From Lethocerus indicus (taxonomy: Eukaryota > Arthropoda > Insecta > Hemiptera > Belostomatidae), in NCBI GenBank assembly GCA_019843655.1, contig JACDQD010000010.1:10957637-11021636 (forward strand): 64,000 bases of DNA, given 5' to 3'. Within the stretch, counting starts at the first letter, position 1; each line of letters starts with the position of its first letter. Shown here piece by piece: positions 49,121 to 60,360 of the stretch. The position numbers and the translations under genes are program-made. The notes under the pieces are model-generated. The model had not been told where the DNA came from, did no database searches, and was given only the letters and a program-made list of their open reading frames with translations.

Positions 49121-50210
49121 GCGGATTTCACTATCATGAGCTCGCATTTCGTTTAGGCTAACGGTGGGAAAATAACCAATAGAGGGGGGACGGGGGAGGT
49201 TAGGACCTTCAGCGAGGGAGGCGTATGGGAGGCCTATTTATGCGATGGTAGCACTTTAAGGGTGAAAGGTCAGGCCGGTGGACGTCGTCACGCGGAGGGA
49301 GCTCGTTTCTTCCTTTGGCGGGGGACCGATGGGTCGTGACCGGCCAAATGTGTTTGGGAGAAAGGCCGGGGTCCGATCCACCCCCCGCCCCTACGTGACT
49401 CCGTTTTATCGCCGCGTAGTATAATGCTCGTCGTCCAGAAAATGACCCGTCCCGACTTTTAAAGACCTCGACTCTCGAATGTTTCAGTCACCTGGCCAGC
49501 CCGAAAGCTAAATAATTTTCGGTTTTAAGAGTCGAAAATGAACGAAAATTCCCACCGCCCATGCGAAACGTCCGCGCCAGGTGTGTCAAACGAGAGGGAA
49601 TTTTAGTGGCCCGCGATGCCTAGAAATGAGATATTAATTGGGCAACGGGGGAAATAGCAAGTAGCCAACATCTTGTCGATATGACTTATATTGCTAAACT
49701 ATAGGGGGGGGGGGGGTAAACATTGGCAGGGAAAACAAATTGATTATTTTCATAAATACGTTGAATATATTTTCATAAAAATTATCTAAATAGTAACAAT
49801 TTTTCATACTAAATTGTAATTACTTGTTTTCTGAATTCCGATCGCAGATGCGGAATATACAATTCTCCTGTCTGTTGAACCCGTTGGGAAACGCTTCACT
49901 CGCTAGGCTGTGTTTGTGAAACGCGTTTCAAAGTATAGCTCATAAAATTAATGCCACCACGTTACCGAACTCGACCTTATATTGCAGTTGTTCGCGGGCA
50001 GTACACGAGACCAAAGGGGCACATTTATACGGGCGCCTCCTATACGAATTTTGATATTTTAACCGACATCGTCGAATACTGGCAGGCCCGGTCTCCCACA
50101 ACAGGTACAAACGGCGCCATTCGACTGGTGGGCGCATTCCGAATCCACACGGGTGTTAATTTAATTTTCGAAAATTCAAATCCCCCCGAAGCTGGTGTGA
50201 CAGTTTAATA
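49121..50210. promoter_or_regulatory. CpG-rich islands 49121-49640 and 49930-50210
   Basis: The first island has G7 and G5 runs at 49173-49187 and many CGG/CCG. A G13 homopolymer at 49704-49716 follows it. The second island carries an 85-codon + frame (49951-50208) and a 65-codon antiparallel frame, neither recognised. Confidence 0.35.
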
Positions 50211-51829
50211 AATTGGTTAATGGCACGATTCCGCATTTTCGTGGCCGAAATATGGTTGAATTATACAAATGACTATGCCCAATATAGAAATGGCTATTTA
50301 TTACTGATTCTGCCCATGCTTTCGCGGCCTTTAACCCCGTCTATGGAGGCGTATGTTCGCACCGAAAACGTAAATTTACGCATATTAATATAAAACTGTC
50401 CGTTGAGGCGACTATGATCGAACGTAGGTTAAAATACAAACCATAAATATGTTTAATTCTGGCCGGTGTTCACGAATTTTCATGATAACTTATCGTAGTG
50501 TACAGTTCGAACAAACTGAGAACTCAGCATTAAAAGGTAAAACGTACTTTGCGGAAGGTAAGCGTAAAAAGCGGAGGTGCACGATTCTAGGTAACGATTC
50601 CTAATGGATTCTTTTCTAATCATCGAGGATGACGATGATGAATGACCACTGGAAACGGGATGAGACCCTCTTCCCGGGCATGGGGCGGAGCGGTGTTTAC
50701 TTAATTTATTATTTGCAACTCATCGAGGTGTCAACCTCCCGGCTCTCGGATGTTTCAAATAAGGTGTGTTTTATAAATCGATGTTGGATTAGTCAGACTT
50801 TCGCGATTTTCGAAGAAGATTCTGCTGATTAATCAAAATCCTGTGTAAATGTTCGTATTACACTTTAACCGGTTTCTTGCCTCCAACAATTTTATTTATC
50901 AATTTATACCATGAAAAATTTAAAGTGTTCAATGGGATATTACATTATAATAATAGCAATAAAACACTTTAGAGAACGGAGTATAGGTTTATCAATGAAA
51001 TAGATGTATTAAAAAGGGAGAACAAATAAAAATTGTTTCTGGATTTATCAGATGCAATTCATCAATACAAGTATTCTATAAATTGTGGTATAATTAAGTG
51101 AAGTTAGATTAGAGAAGATGCGATGAGTTGAACCTCGCCGCTTCTGTAAGATGGCTAGCCGCGAGGTATGCGTCGACGGCATTATCTCCGATCATCTTTT
51201 TACAGGCCGTTCGCAATTATCTAACGCCGTTAATCCGTTAATGGTCCCATCCGGGGGCTCCGCGAGACTCTTCAATCTCGGCCCCCTCCACAGCTCCAGA
51301 TTACAACGCGCCTACATCAAACGACCGCCACCGCCGGAACATCTGCCACGAGTGTCACAGTCCTCCAAGGATTTGAAGTATTTGAAGTAACTATAGTATA
51401 TCGTTCTGTATAAAAAAATCTGTATTAATAATTTTACCTAGCTATGAAATATATAATCTTGCCACATTTTGAAAATGAACATGATACAATACAAAAGAAT
51501 GACGAAACAAAATATAAAATAAAAAACCGTCTAGTTTATCTATCTAAAATGGAAAAATCGTAAATAAAACATTCCAACATTGTAGTCATTTTCAATATTT
51601 TGATAGTCCACAGTATGGCTTGGTCAATAGTGATTTGTGTTGATATTTCGTACTTGTGAGGTTGCAGTAAAGACTACAATAATATTTTGATTGTCAATTT
51701 CCGTTTTATGTGGGTTTTGACTGTGATAAGACGTTAAATATATAAATAGGAAATTACGTTGAAAATGACTAATAGAAAATGTGCTCTCTCATAGTAGAAG
51801 TATATTGAAGTTTTTACGAATCAGTTTTT
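50211..51829. other. AT-rich spacers with islands near 50610-50770 and 51130-51370
   Basis: A 79-codon frame (51151-51390, +) covers the second island. It is unrecognised and has no splice context. 51400-51830 is strongly AT-rich. Confidence 0.4.
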
Positions 51830-52450
51830 ACACCCTCCCACGATTCGATGGAATTTTGGTGGCGGGCCGCCCACACGCCCGAGACCCCTAGACCGGGCGA
51901 GAACGCGCCTGAAAAACGACTTCTTCCCAAATAAAGATTAAGCGACAGATTTAAGACGCTGCGAGGGAGAGGGGCATCTAATAAAACGTATTGAAAAGGG
52001 GGAGGGGGCGGCCCAAATCTCACTTGGCCGCTTCAATTGCCCGGATTGATTTAAAACACGACCGCTATCGAGTCGGAAATTGATTCTATAAATTTAAACG
52101 GCGGCCGGGACCAGAGGGGAATTTCAAGGTTTGATTTTAGTGGGCCGCAGTCCGACCGACATTTTATGCGCCATCTCCATACAGCTAATTTTTTACCGGT
52201 TTGATAAACCCCCCGCTCCTCGTCGCCTTAATTTACGGCTTTCGTCGTTTTTGTTTTTCCAATCGGGCCACTTTTAATTAAGTCGTCCGGCGCTTAAACG
52301 TATGCCCTGCATAAATTTGTGCTGGAAGAGATTCATGCCACGACGGCCCTTCAAATATATCTCCTGCGCAGTCGACGAATGCCTATGATTTTAAAAATCG
52401 AGGTAAATTATCTTGTTGCGCGGGTTTTGAAATTTAAATTTAAACCTTTC
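51830..52450. promoter_or_regulatory. Large CpG-rich island, candidate cis-regulatory
   Basis: GGGCCGC and CGGCGGCCGGG boxes alternate with ATTTTATGCGCC, CTAATTTTTTACCGG and TTTAATTAAGTCG, giving many closely spaced homeodomain-like AT cores within GC-rich DNA. No credible coding frame. Confidence 0.4.
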
Positions 52451-53260
52451 CTCGTGCTGGCCTTTTAATTAATTCCACATCTAAGTCCTATTGAAAGCTT
52501 ACACCTATTTTTAAAATAAATATGGGACTGAATTCTAGAGGACTGTAATGGGCGGTCTATAGACTGTTTTAACAACTTAATTTAGGACTCACTTACATAC
52601 AAACTTCTTAAGATATTACGTCTGCAGAACTTATTCTCATTATCCCCCATTCCGTATTTTCTGAGCGCGGGATGCTGGTGTATAGACGAAGTTGTTAATT
52701 CCATATAACCCCTGGGGGCTTTTCTATTAAGGCCCCGATCATTTCACCTCTTAGAATCTCCATTCGGCGCGGAAGAAGTTCTCCTAAAGTTTGATGAAGT
52801 TCTCCTAAAGTGGCAGGATACGAGCAGAAACCCGTCTTTTTTTTGGCCAGTGGCCGGTCCTAGTTGAGGAGGAAACCCAGACCGCTTCCAATTTGGGAAC
52901 GCCAACTCCCCCGGGCCCGGCTCTACAAGACAAATTATGGCGCAATAATACTGCCCGTTAACTGCTTTAAGCAATAACCGCGAGCAATTATTACCACCCG
53001 TTGATAAAAACAGGGTGATATACTGTTAGCGGGCAATTAAACCAGTTAACGGGACGGGCCGGAGGGGGAGGAGGAAGGACTGCGAGGATGTCGTCATTAT
53101 AATAAGGAGGTCAAATCCAATTTGTAGATTTTTTGGGGGAAGGGGGGCTCCAGTTACGTAATTTTATGAAGACGAATGAAAAGAGAGTTAGATTAATGTC
53201 CGGGAAAACAGAACAGGGGAGGAGAGGGCCCAGAGAAAGGATGATAGATAACGGATAGAA
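52451..53260. other. AT spacer and island 52660-53250 with tandem 21-bp repeat
   Basis: GAAGTTCTCCTAAAGT occurs at 52775-52790 and 52796-52811, a perfect period-21 duplication. GGGACGGGCCGGAGGGGG at 53051-53068 is nearly G-quadruplex capable. Confidence 0.5.
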
Positions 53261-55142
53261 AGATAAAAAAATCTTTATTCAGAGATAATGACACACATAA
53301 TTATAGCTCATTTTGGAATTACACAAATTGTGCCTCGACTGCAGGATAAATCGTATTCACATATACGTTCATTTATGCAACACTTTTAAAATGCTTTTTT
53401 TCTGGCAAGTAGCTTTAATAATAAATGGGAGCCGTGAAGGCTCGGCAGCTTATTGTCCTCGTGCTAATGGCGGTGTATGGCCTCTCTTCTATTCAAGTGA
53501 AGCAGCGCAGTAATTTCAAGCATCGAGTAAAGCACAATTTCCTGAAGTTACTGCCTGTTTGCAGATTTTTATATGTGTGAGCCAATGGAATGAGTGCGAC
53601 TTTATTATTATTAGTGGTTTTATTTATTAGTGCTTACTAGCTGGAACGTTAAGTAACGAATTATTGGGACTTACAGTTGGGGATAACACCACATATATAG
53701 CACACATAATGTGTTTAAGCATGAAAACCAAATGAGTTATGATGCATTAAAATATCAGTTTAAACACTTAGACACAACGACGGAGGAATTGTTCTCAAAA
53801 CGGTTGCCAAACGAATGTTGGCGGAAAACAAGTGGCAAGAGAAGTTCCCGAGGATGTACCGGCTTATTAGACTGGAAGGAGCTCGCCGCCCCAATTTACG
53901 GCCGAATGTTGTTTTTGGAGTGGGCCTGGAATAAAAATGACCGCAATTCTATGTATAAACTGTGGAAGGCCAGCAGTGTGCCAACTGTCTGCTATTTTTA
54001 ACTGCCGGCTACGGACAGCTGCTTCAAAATATTGTGTATTTCCCCTCCCCCTCCACCCCCACGAACGGGATTTGGGCAGACTGACAATTGGTAGAACCAG
54101 AGGCGAGGAATTTTCAGACGGCGTCAGTTCGCGTCCAGGGAGAATGCAGTTTTTCCCTACTCCACGGTGCCACCAACCTGTGAAACTAGTTCTATTTAGC
54201 GAGTGGACAGACAAAAGTTATCTACAAACTGTTTCGGTTTTGACAGTTCATGCAGGTCGCTCGTAACGCCCTCCTTATCATTCCCTTCTTATTTACATTA
54301 TTTGTCCATGGCTATGATCCGGGATAAGATTTGAATCATTAAATCCGATTAATATAGGAAACAAGATACAACACACCATGTTATCTTACTGGGATACAAA
54401 TCTGACTGAAATCTAGATTGCATCAAGATTATGATACACACTCATTGTTTTGTATTAAATCAGTGTACTATTTAATTGAAGTGTCCTTGCTAACAACAAT
54501 CTGCAAAGTTGAGAGGGTTAGCCAAGTACAATAATTTAAAAGATTTTTTTTTAAACTATCACTTCACTGTTACTCTCCTAGTAGAACATTTTGAAAGTTA
54601 GGTTTTGAATAAATATTGTAATAATATTGGTGTTGTTACTATGACTGGAACTCGTTATGGAAGAAAATTGCTTTAAATTTTTGTTAGATTAATAATAGTG
54701 ATAGTATCGCTGTATTATCGTTGAGTTCTAAAATACGTGCTACGTGGCATGTTCCTTGTCAGGTTTTGTCGTTTGATCAGACAAAACCCACAGAAGGTTC
54801 ATTATTCTGAGAGAAATATTGTCCCTTTTGTGCTAAATGCTCTTATCTGGCAGGGTGGGTTATACAGAGTGCCCCTATGCTCATTCATTTGAGGGTTAGT
54901 CGTGCGTGCAATAGTGACGCGTTCCTGTTATTTCTCCGTCGTACGCTTGCTGTTCAGAAAAATATTCTAAATTTAATAATCCAATTCTCGTTTTCTCTTA
55001 CTGCGTTGTGTAATGTTTGCGATTATTTTTTTTTAATTTTATCAACACATTTTCTTGCACTTGATCATTATGCGTGTTCAGTAATTATTTATTTCGCAAT
55101 TTGTGCAGGTAGGTGTATTCCGGGACTCAATTGTCCCAGTGT

Positions 55143-55149
<7 letters not shown>
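53261..55149. other. AT-rich spacer with island 53800-54280
   Basis: Overlapping + frames (96 and 109 codons) and a - frame (115 codons) share the same GC-rich bases at 53711-54266, and none is recognised. At 55112 a TTTGTGCAG acceptor-like site is followed by GTAGGT, a weaker version of the fused splice-site pattern with no downstream donor. Confidence 0.4.

Positions 55150-55194
<45 letters not shown>
55150..55194. repeat. (TA)22 microsatellite
   Basis: Uninterrupted TA dinucleotide. A frame reading it as repeated Tyr-Ile is an artefact. Confidence 0.95.
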
Positions 55195-55197
<3 letters not shown>

Positions 55198-57240
55198 AAT
55201 TGGAAGTAGTTATTTTGCACGGTAGAGGAGGAAAATGAAAGTAAGGAAACTCACACTTGTGGAGTAATTTAAAGGGACTCTTATAAAAAGGGGAGAGAGA
55301 GAGAGCCCGCGTTTTTCAGGCGTGAATATTTTATTGAAGGAAAAGGTTGAGGGAAGATTTTGAATACAGAAATGAAAGCCTTCGGGATCATTATTTCGAG
55401 CTTTATTTACGAAACCCTCCCACGCCCCTCCCACCAGGCCTCGGGTGCTCGTCAAGGTGTCATACCAGCCGAGAAGAGAGAAGTCTCTTCGACGGAAGTT
55501 CGAAAAGTCCCACCCCCCTTCCCTCCCCGATAGTACTTTTAATTGAAAGCGAGAAGAAGAGAGCGCGGACCCGACCGCTGCTTTTGACAGCTTTCACATC
55601 GTCCGCTATTCCCGAAACGACTTTTCAGGACCCGTTTCCGAAGTTTTATCTCCGGGGTTTTCTTGCTGCGGCGACGTTAGATTTCTGTGCCACCTTTTGC
55701 AGTTGCATTTGAAGGTTTTGAGAATACATTAGTTTATAGGATTTAATTTAAAATGGTTATTTATCGAGAACTATAATTTTAACCGAATATTATAACTCAC
55801 GAGTACAACCAGTTGCTAATATTACCATCAACAAATTCCCGAAACCTAATAGAGAGATCCCTAACAGAGCCCTGTTGTATTAATAAATATAAATTATTAA
55901 CATACTAGTTTGTGAATTTTAATAGTTCTTGTCAACCTACCACCAAATTGAATTTGTATACTGAATTCAAATCCTTAATTTTGTAATTACAGTTTTATGA
56001 GTATAGTAGTTTTCTCTTAATATGAGCTTCTTAAAAAACACTTTATGTATATTGAATATAAATTGTCTTGTTCAATTTTTTGCTGTTTTGTAATAGAAAG
56101 TTGTAAAATGAATGTAAAAACTACTACCCTAGGTCAGTCTCTATTTTTTAATTCCTAATATTGCTGAAACATCTCTAGTTTAGAAGGTATATCCTGTAAT
56201 GCGTGTTGACCGTTGAAAATCGTTTCTGTTATAAGTAATTTGCTTTACGATGCCAAGCAGTATTTAGCAACGTGTCGAAACACCAGTGGTGGGATTTCGG
56301 ACTGTCAACCGCAGAGGTCCGGCGACAGCCGCTTTTTCTCAACGGGTTTCGGACGCGGCTAAAAATGGAATCGTGCCCCAATTATTTACGAGCGGATAAC
56401 ACGCGCTGGCACAAAATGTGGCAGCAGATGCATTTGAGCCAGTCGACGGATTGTTTTTTCCGCTGCAGCACCAGGTTCCAACAATATAAACTGCACAGGT
56501 TATTATATCCCTTGTTGGCCGGCAGAAGATTATGAGATTGACCGATATTCCCACCGCCATATTCCCTTTAATATTTCTGGCCCTGTTTCGAAACTCCCGG
56601 CTGAAAAAGCCCGTCCATCGTAACTCATTGTGTTCGGCCACGAAGCTCCACACCTGCTCCGATTAATAATTCCTTTACCTCGACCACTGACCGCGTCACA
56701 TTCTGTCCAGTTGAGGAGTATTTCCTCGAATACGATTGGTAGATTATAAAGTTTCGATTTATAAAAGTTACCTCCTCGGGAGAGATATACTGAAAATTGG
56801 GGTCTTAGAAACGGAAATGAATAGAATTTTTTTTATTGATTCCAGTCTGATTGGCGCGTCTTTTACCTAGGGCCACTCATTAATCAGTTTTGAAAGGCTT
56901 GTCCCCAAAGTGAAAGACCCGAATGGCATTTGATGCTAAGGTCGAGTGCAGGAGAAGAAGGGACCGAGCAAAAATTAAATAGATTAGTTCGGTTGGATAA
57001 ATACGTGCCCGTCCGATAAATGGCAATGGACCCCAGAAGCCTGTAAAGATGATCAAGAGGAGGCCATAAGCTATAGAATAAATATTAAGAGTCGTGAAAG
57101 AAGAATATTGGTAATTTGTGCCCGATACTGACGTTGTTCTTTCAATAGAACATGGCAACTATTGATATAAGTCGAGACCAGTAGTACATCATTCTTAAAA
57201 TCATCTTGTTGTTTTTTTTTAAATTTATGCTTGTACATCT
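55195..57240. other. Islands 55240-55690 and 56270-56700 with AT spacers
   Basis: (GA)n at 55293-55305 inside the first island. Frames of 81-121 codons on both strands of the first and 87-104 codons on both strands of the second overlap each other and are unrecognised. 55700-56270 and 56750-57240 are AT-rich and featureless. Confidence 0.4.
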
Positions 57241-57289
57241 TATTTTCATATAAATAATATTATTTTATTTTGTTCTGTTTCAGGTAAGT
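57241..57289 (+). promoter_or_regulatory. Candidate recursive splice site (ratchet point) 2
   Basis: A T-rich tract (about 57260-57280, TTTTATTTTGTTCTGTTT) leads to CAG at 57281-57283 and directly to GTAAGT at 57284-57289. As at 31031, a second donor (GTAAGTAAC at 57347) follows, here 63 bases downstream. Two such compound sites on the same strand 26 kb apart support a long intron transcribed on + and removed in steps. Use in vivo is inferred. Confidence 0.6.
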
Positions 57290-57346
57290 CACTTTACAAA
57301 TTTGGAAACTCAAGAATTTATTTTGTGACGTCTAAACCGCTGATCT
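57284..57346 (+). other. Candidate cryptic RS-exon 2 (63 nt)
   Basis: Lies between the CAG acceptor at 57283 and the donor GTAAGTAAC at 57347. Its length is close to that of the 57-nt candidate at 31031. One frame is fully open; another meets TGA. It could be a cassette exon rather than an RS-exon. Confidence 0.45.
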
Positions 57347-58700
57347 GTAAGTAACGAAAAATCAAATCTCTATTTGCTCGCCATATGTTCATCTCCGAAG
57401 ATGCGGACCAATTCGCGAATGTGATGATTCAGTTTAAATCGTATTTCCAGACGTTCTTGAATTATAGTGATTCATTTTTCCTGATTGATTTTTGCCGGCT
57501 GTTTTTTCTTTCTGTTTTTAATTGTCGCTTGTTGAACGTTTGACTCAGCGCTCAGTTTTAGGACGCGGAGACCAGTTGGTGACTGGTGACGGTCAGATTG
57601 AGTCGGTGAACCTAAAATGATTATATTTCTTTTTCGTTTAACGACATTGGTTTGATTCCCAGTAAGAGATGTAGTCCTATGAATGACGCATATTACTAAA
57701 TGGGTGAGATAGATCGTATTGTCATCCTTTCGACTTTCTGACCACTCCATCTTGTGTCCCCGGGGACAAATTATACCCATGAAATAATACATTAATTTTT
57801 AAAATAATAAGGTTCTTGTATTATAATCATTACATCCATATTAAATGTGGGTTTGAGCCAAAATAGTACAATATAAGCGGTTTTAAGAGTTACAGCTATT
57901 TGTTTCAAAATTGGCCTTGATGACAATATTTTCGATTAACTTCATCCATTTTTGTGGTTGTGAAAATAGTAGGTTGTAAAATGATTGTGATTGTGTATTG
58001 AGATATTTGTCCTGTATATGTAAATGAGAGTACAAAATATGGCTTTTAGACCTATGCCAACGACCGATTATGCATCCCTCAACCCCCCCCCCATAAAGTG
58101 TAAATAGGGTGGCCGAAGATGCGGAAGTGTCTGCGTCAATGTTGACGCACTGTGGCGTTTACAGGCCACTTTGAAAATATTTTTCTTTTTCGCTTAATCT
58201 AATCGCTGTTGGAGGACGAATAGGAGAGACGTCTCTTTTGGCCGATAACTGGAACGCCGACGCCGCTACCGCTTCTGGGCGAATCCGGCACCAAAATTCC
58301 CGTGCGATTTTAAAGAAATTTACGAGGATAATTTAAATATCCATCCGTAAACATCAGATCACAGGAATTTTCTGTGTAAGCATTAAACGGGCTCTGTTTT
58401 CAATCAGTTTGGAATTCGAGGTTTTCACGTGTGAAACGGGTTTCTATTTCTGCCGCTGTTCCGATTAGATAACCGTTTAATTGTGAATTCCTGGTGAAGG
58501 CCTACGTAAACACTAACACCTTCCTACTGTATGCAAACAGCAAAATTGAAGTGTTTAGATATTGTCTCAGGGACCGAAATAGGTTTTGCTTATTAGGTAA
58601 ACTTGAACTTAAATTATGTTTGCTTAAAAGGTATACGAAATAAGTCCTTGAAATTGCCAGTATTTCAATCACCGACTCTCCCATTTACTTTCTTTATTTG
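57347..58700. other. AT-rich spacer with island 58100-58320
   Basis: C10 homopolymer at 58083-58092 at the island's edge. A symmetric TTTCAC-GT-GTGAAA site containing CACGTG lies at about 58423-58436. A 106-codon minus-strand frame (57472-57792) is unrecognised. Confidence 0.45.
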
Positions 58701-59370
58701 TGAGCGTATTTCCGTTTATTGCCCGACACAGTTTTATGTTGACTTCAGCGTTTTCTGGCCCTGGGGAATAAATTAGACGGTAGACCGTAACCAATTCCGC
58801 CGGCAAACTGCGTCTTGTGTGGTGCCACAGGGTGGAGGTAAACAGGGTCGGTGAAAATTAAAACGCGGCGAGTAATTATCGCGTTAAAATTACAGTAATT
58901 ACTTGGACGGGACGCGGAGCGTGAACGTTTCACGGGCTACGGCTGCCAATCATCGGCTCCCGACGGTCGCCTCGGCCGGCCTAGGCGACTCCCATAAAAC
59001 GGGAAACATTCGGAAATCGAACTCTCTGATTACTGTAATCCTACCGGGGCCCGAAAAAAGTAATTCCGACTACTCTAATTGCAACTCTCCCCCCCCCCTT
59101 CTCCCCCTCGTCTATCGTTACACACTTTTGGTAATTGAACCGTAATAACTTGATCCCCAATAATATCGGTTTTGTACGTCTTCTCCCCCACCTCCTCTCC
59201 TTGGACAAATCACAAAGCGGTACGAAATCACGTCATTATGTTTTTTGTCCCGGATTAAAGAAGCCAGGGAATGAAAATTGCGATCGGGTTACTTCTTACG
59301 TTTAGTATTCACGCGGCGTCCTAATAATGGCAAATCACGAATGTAATTCTCCTGAATTTTAGCACAATGT
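58701..59370. promoter_or_regulatory. CpG-rich island, candidate cis-regulatory
   Basis: GGCCTAGGCGAC, CCGACGGTCGCCTCGGCCGG and similar CpG-dense sequence alternates with ATTACTGTAAT and TAATTATCGCG. C10 run at 59089-59098. An 80-codon + frame (58903-59145) is unrecognised. Confidence 0.35.
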
Positions 59371-59520
59371 TGTTAGCCGTAACGTTACAGGTAACCTCTT
59401 TTATTTAATTTGGACCTACAAATTTATCCTTTATCCGAACTTTGTTTAGGACCAGCAGTAAATTAATACATACTATAATAGCGTTTCGAAATAGGCCTTC
59501 AGGTTCGATACCTTGATTTA

Positions 59521-59586
59521 TCTTATTAATTAATAAGTTAATAATTAATTAATAAGTCTTATTAATTAAGTTATTAATTATTAATT
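59521..59586. repeat. AT-only palindromic low-complexity tract
   Basis: Composed of TTATTAATTAA-type units that are self-complementary in several registers. Probably slippage-derived. Confidence 0.7.
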
Positions 59587-59671
59587 TTCCGTTCATAATG
59601 TTCATGTGTGTTATACCTGATGCTTATGGATGATTATTGAAAACTATCACTATTAACATTTTTTAATCTAC

Positions 59672-59709
59672 AAAGAAATTAATTTTATTAATAATAAATT
59701 AATTTCTTT
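59672..59709. repeat. 14-bp perfect hairpin, AT-rich
   Basis: AAAGAAATTAATTT (59672-59685) and its exact reverse complement (59696-59709) flank a 10-base AT loop. Confidence 0.65.
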
Positions 59710-59759
59710 CCCCAAATATCACCGACATAATGTAACCTGTGGTAATAAAACTATACTCG

Positions 59760-60360
59760 TTACGAAGCAATCTCGTGACTCCGCCGAGAATGAAACTGCC
59801 GCGCACCTCTTGAGCAGCTTTCGTTCTTATTTAAACTTTTGTCGGCTTCGTCTTATTCTTAATCGCAGCATGATCTCATACAGAGTTCTGTGCAGTCATA
59901 ATCCTCGACGGCAATTTGAATTCTAACAAGCAGACGCCGCGTAATTCCCGATGAGATGCAAACGACGACCGGTGTAACAATAAGTGGGGCCAGAAGCGAA
60001 TTGTTATCGGTACGCTCTGCTGGGGGCCGGCTGTCGGTTTTACGAGTCTTGACCTCTCCTGCGACCGGATTATTATTTATTGTAAACGATTCCTTCGAAA
60101 AAGGGACCCAGAACATTATAGAAAACTGGAACGCTCGCTCCGAGCGGGGGATTGGCCAATATTGCCGGCGGTGTGACCCCCCGCGCGGCATCTGGACGTT
60201 TCGGTCGTAGGCCAAAAAAGGAGCGCCGTGAAACGAACAAATGAATTATTATGCAAGGATAACTTTCACGTCCCCGGGTTAATTTAAGATCGGGACTCTT
60301 CGTTTTATGTTTTGAGCATCGGTAGAATCGTGTGTCCCTTATCGGCTTTCAGAGGGGTGT
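59760..60360. promoter_or_regulatory. CpG-rich island, candidate cis-regulatory
   Basis: A 118-codon minus-strand frame (59859-60215) and an 84-codon plus-strand frame (59956-60210) run antiparallel through the same bases; neither is recognised, which argues for chance openness. AT cores (TTATTATTTATTG) sit within GC-rich DNA. Confidence 0.35.

Noticed and set aside
55080..55118. Third recursive splice site at 55112 (TTTGTGCAG then GTAGGT)
   Set aside because: Donor half departs from GTRAGT, the pyrimidine tract is weak and no downstream donor precedes the TA microsatellite.
54877..55209. 110-codon frame ending in repeated Tyr-Ile
   Set aside because: The end is translation of the TA microsatellite and the rest is unrecognised.
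57395..58126. CCGAAGATGCGGA shared at about 57395 and 58113
   Set aside because: Only 13 bases match with no similarity outside; may be coincidence.
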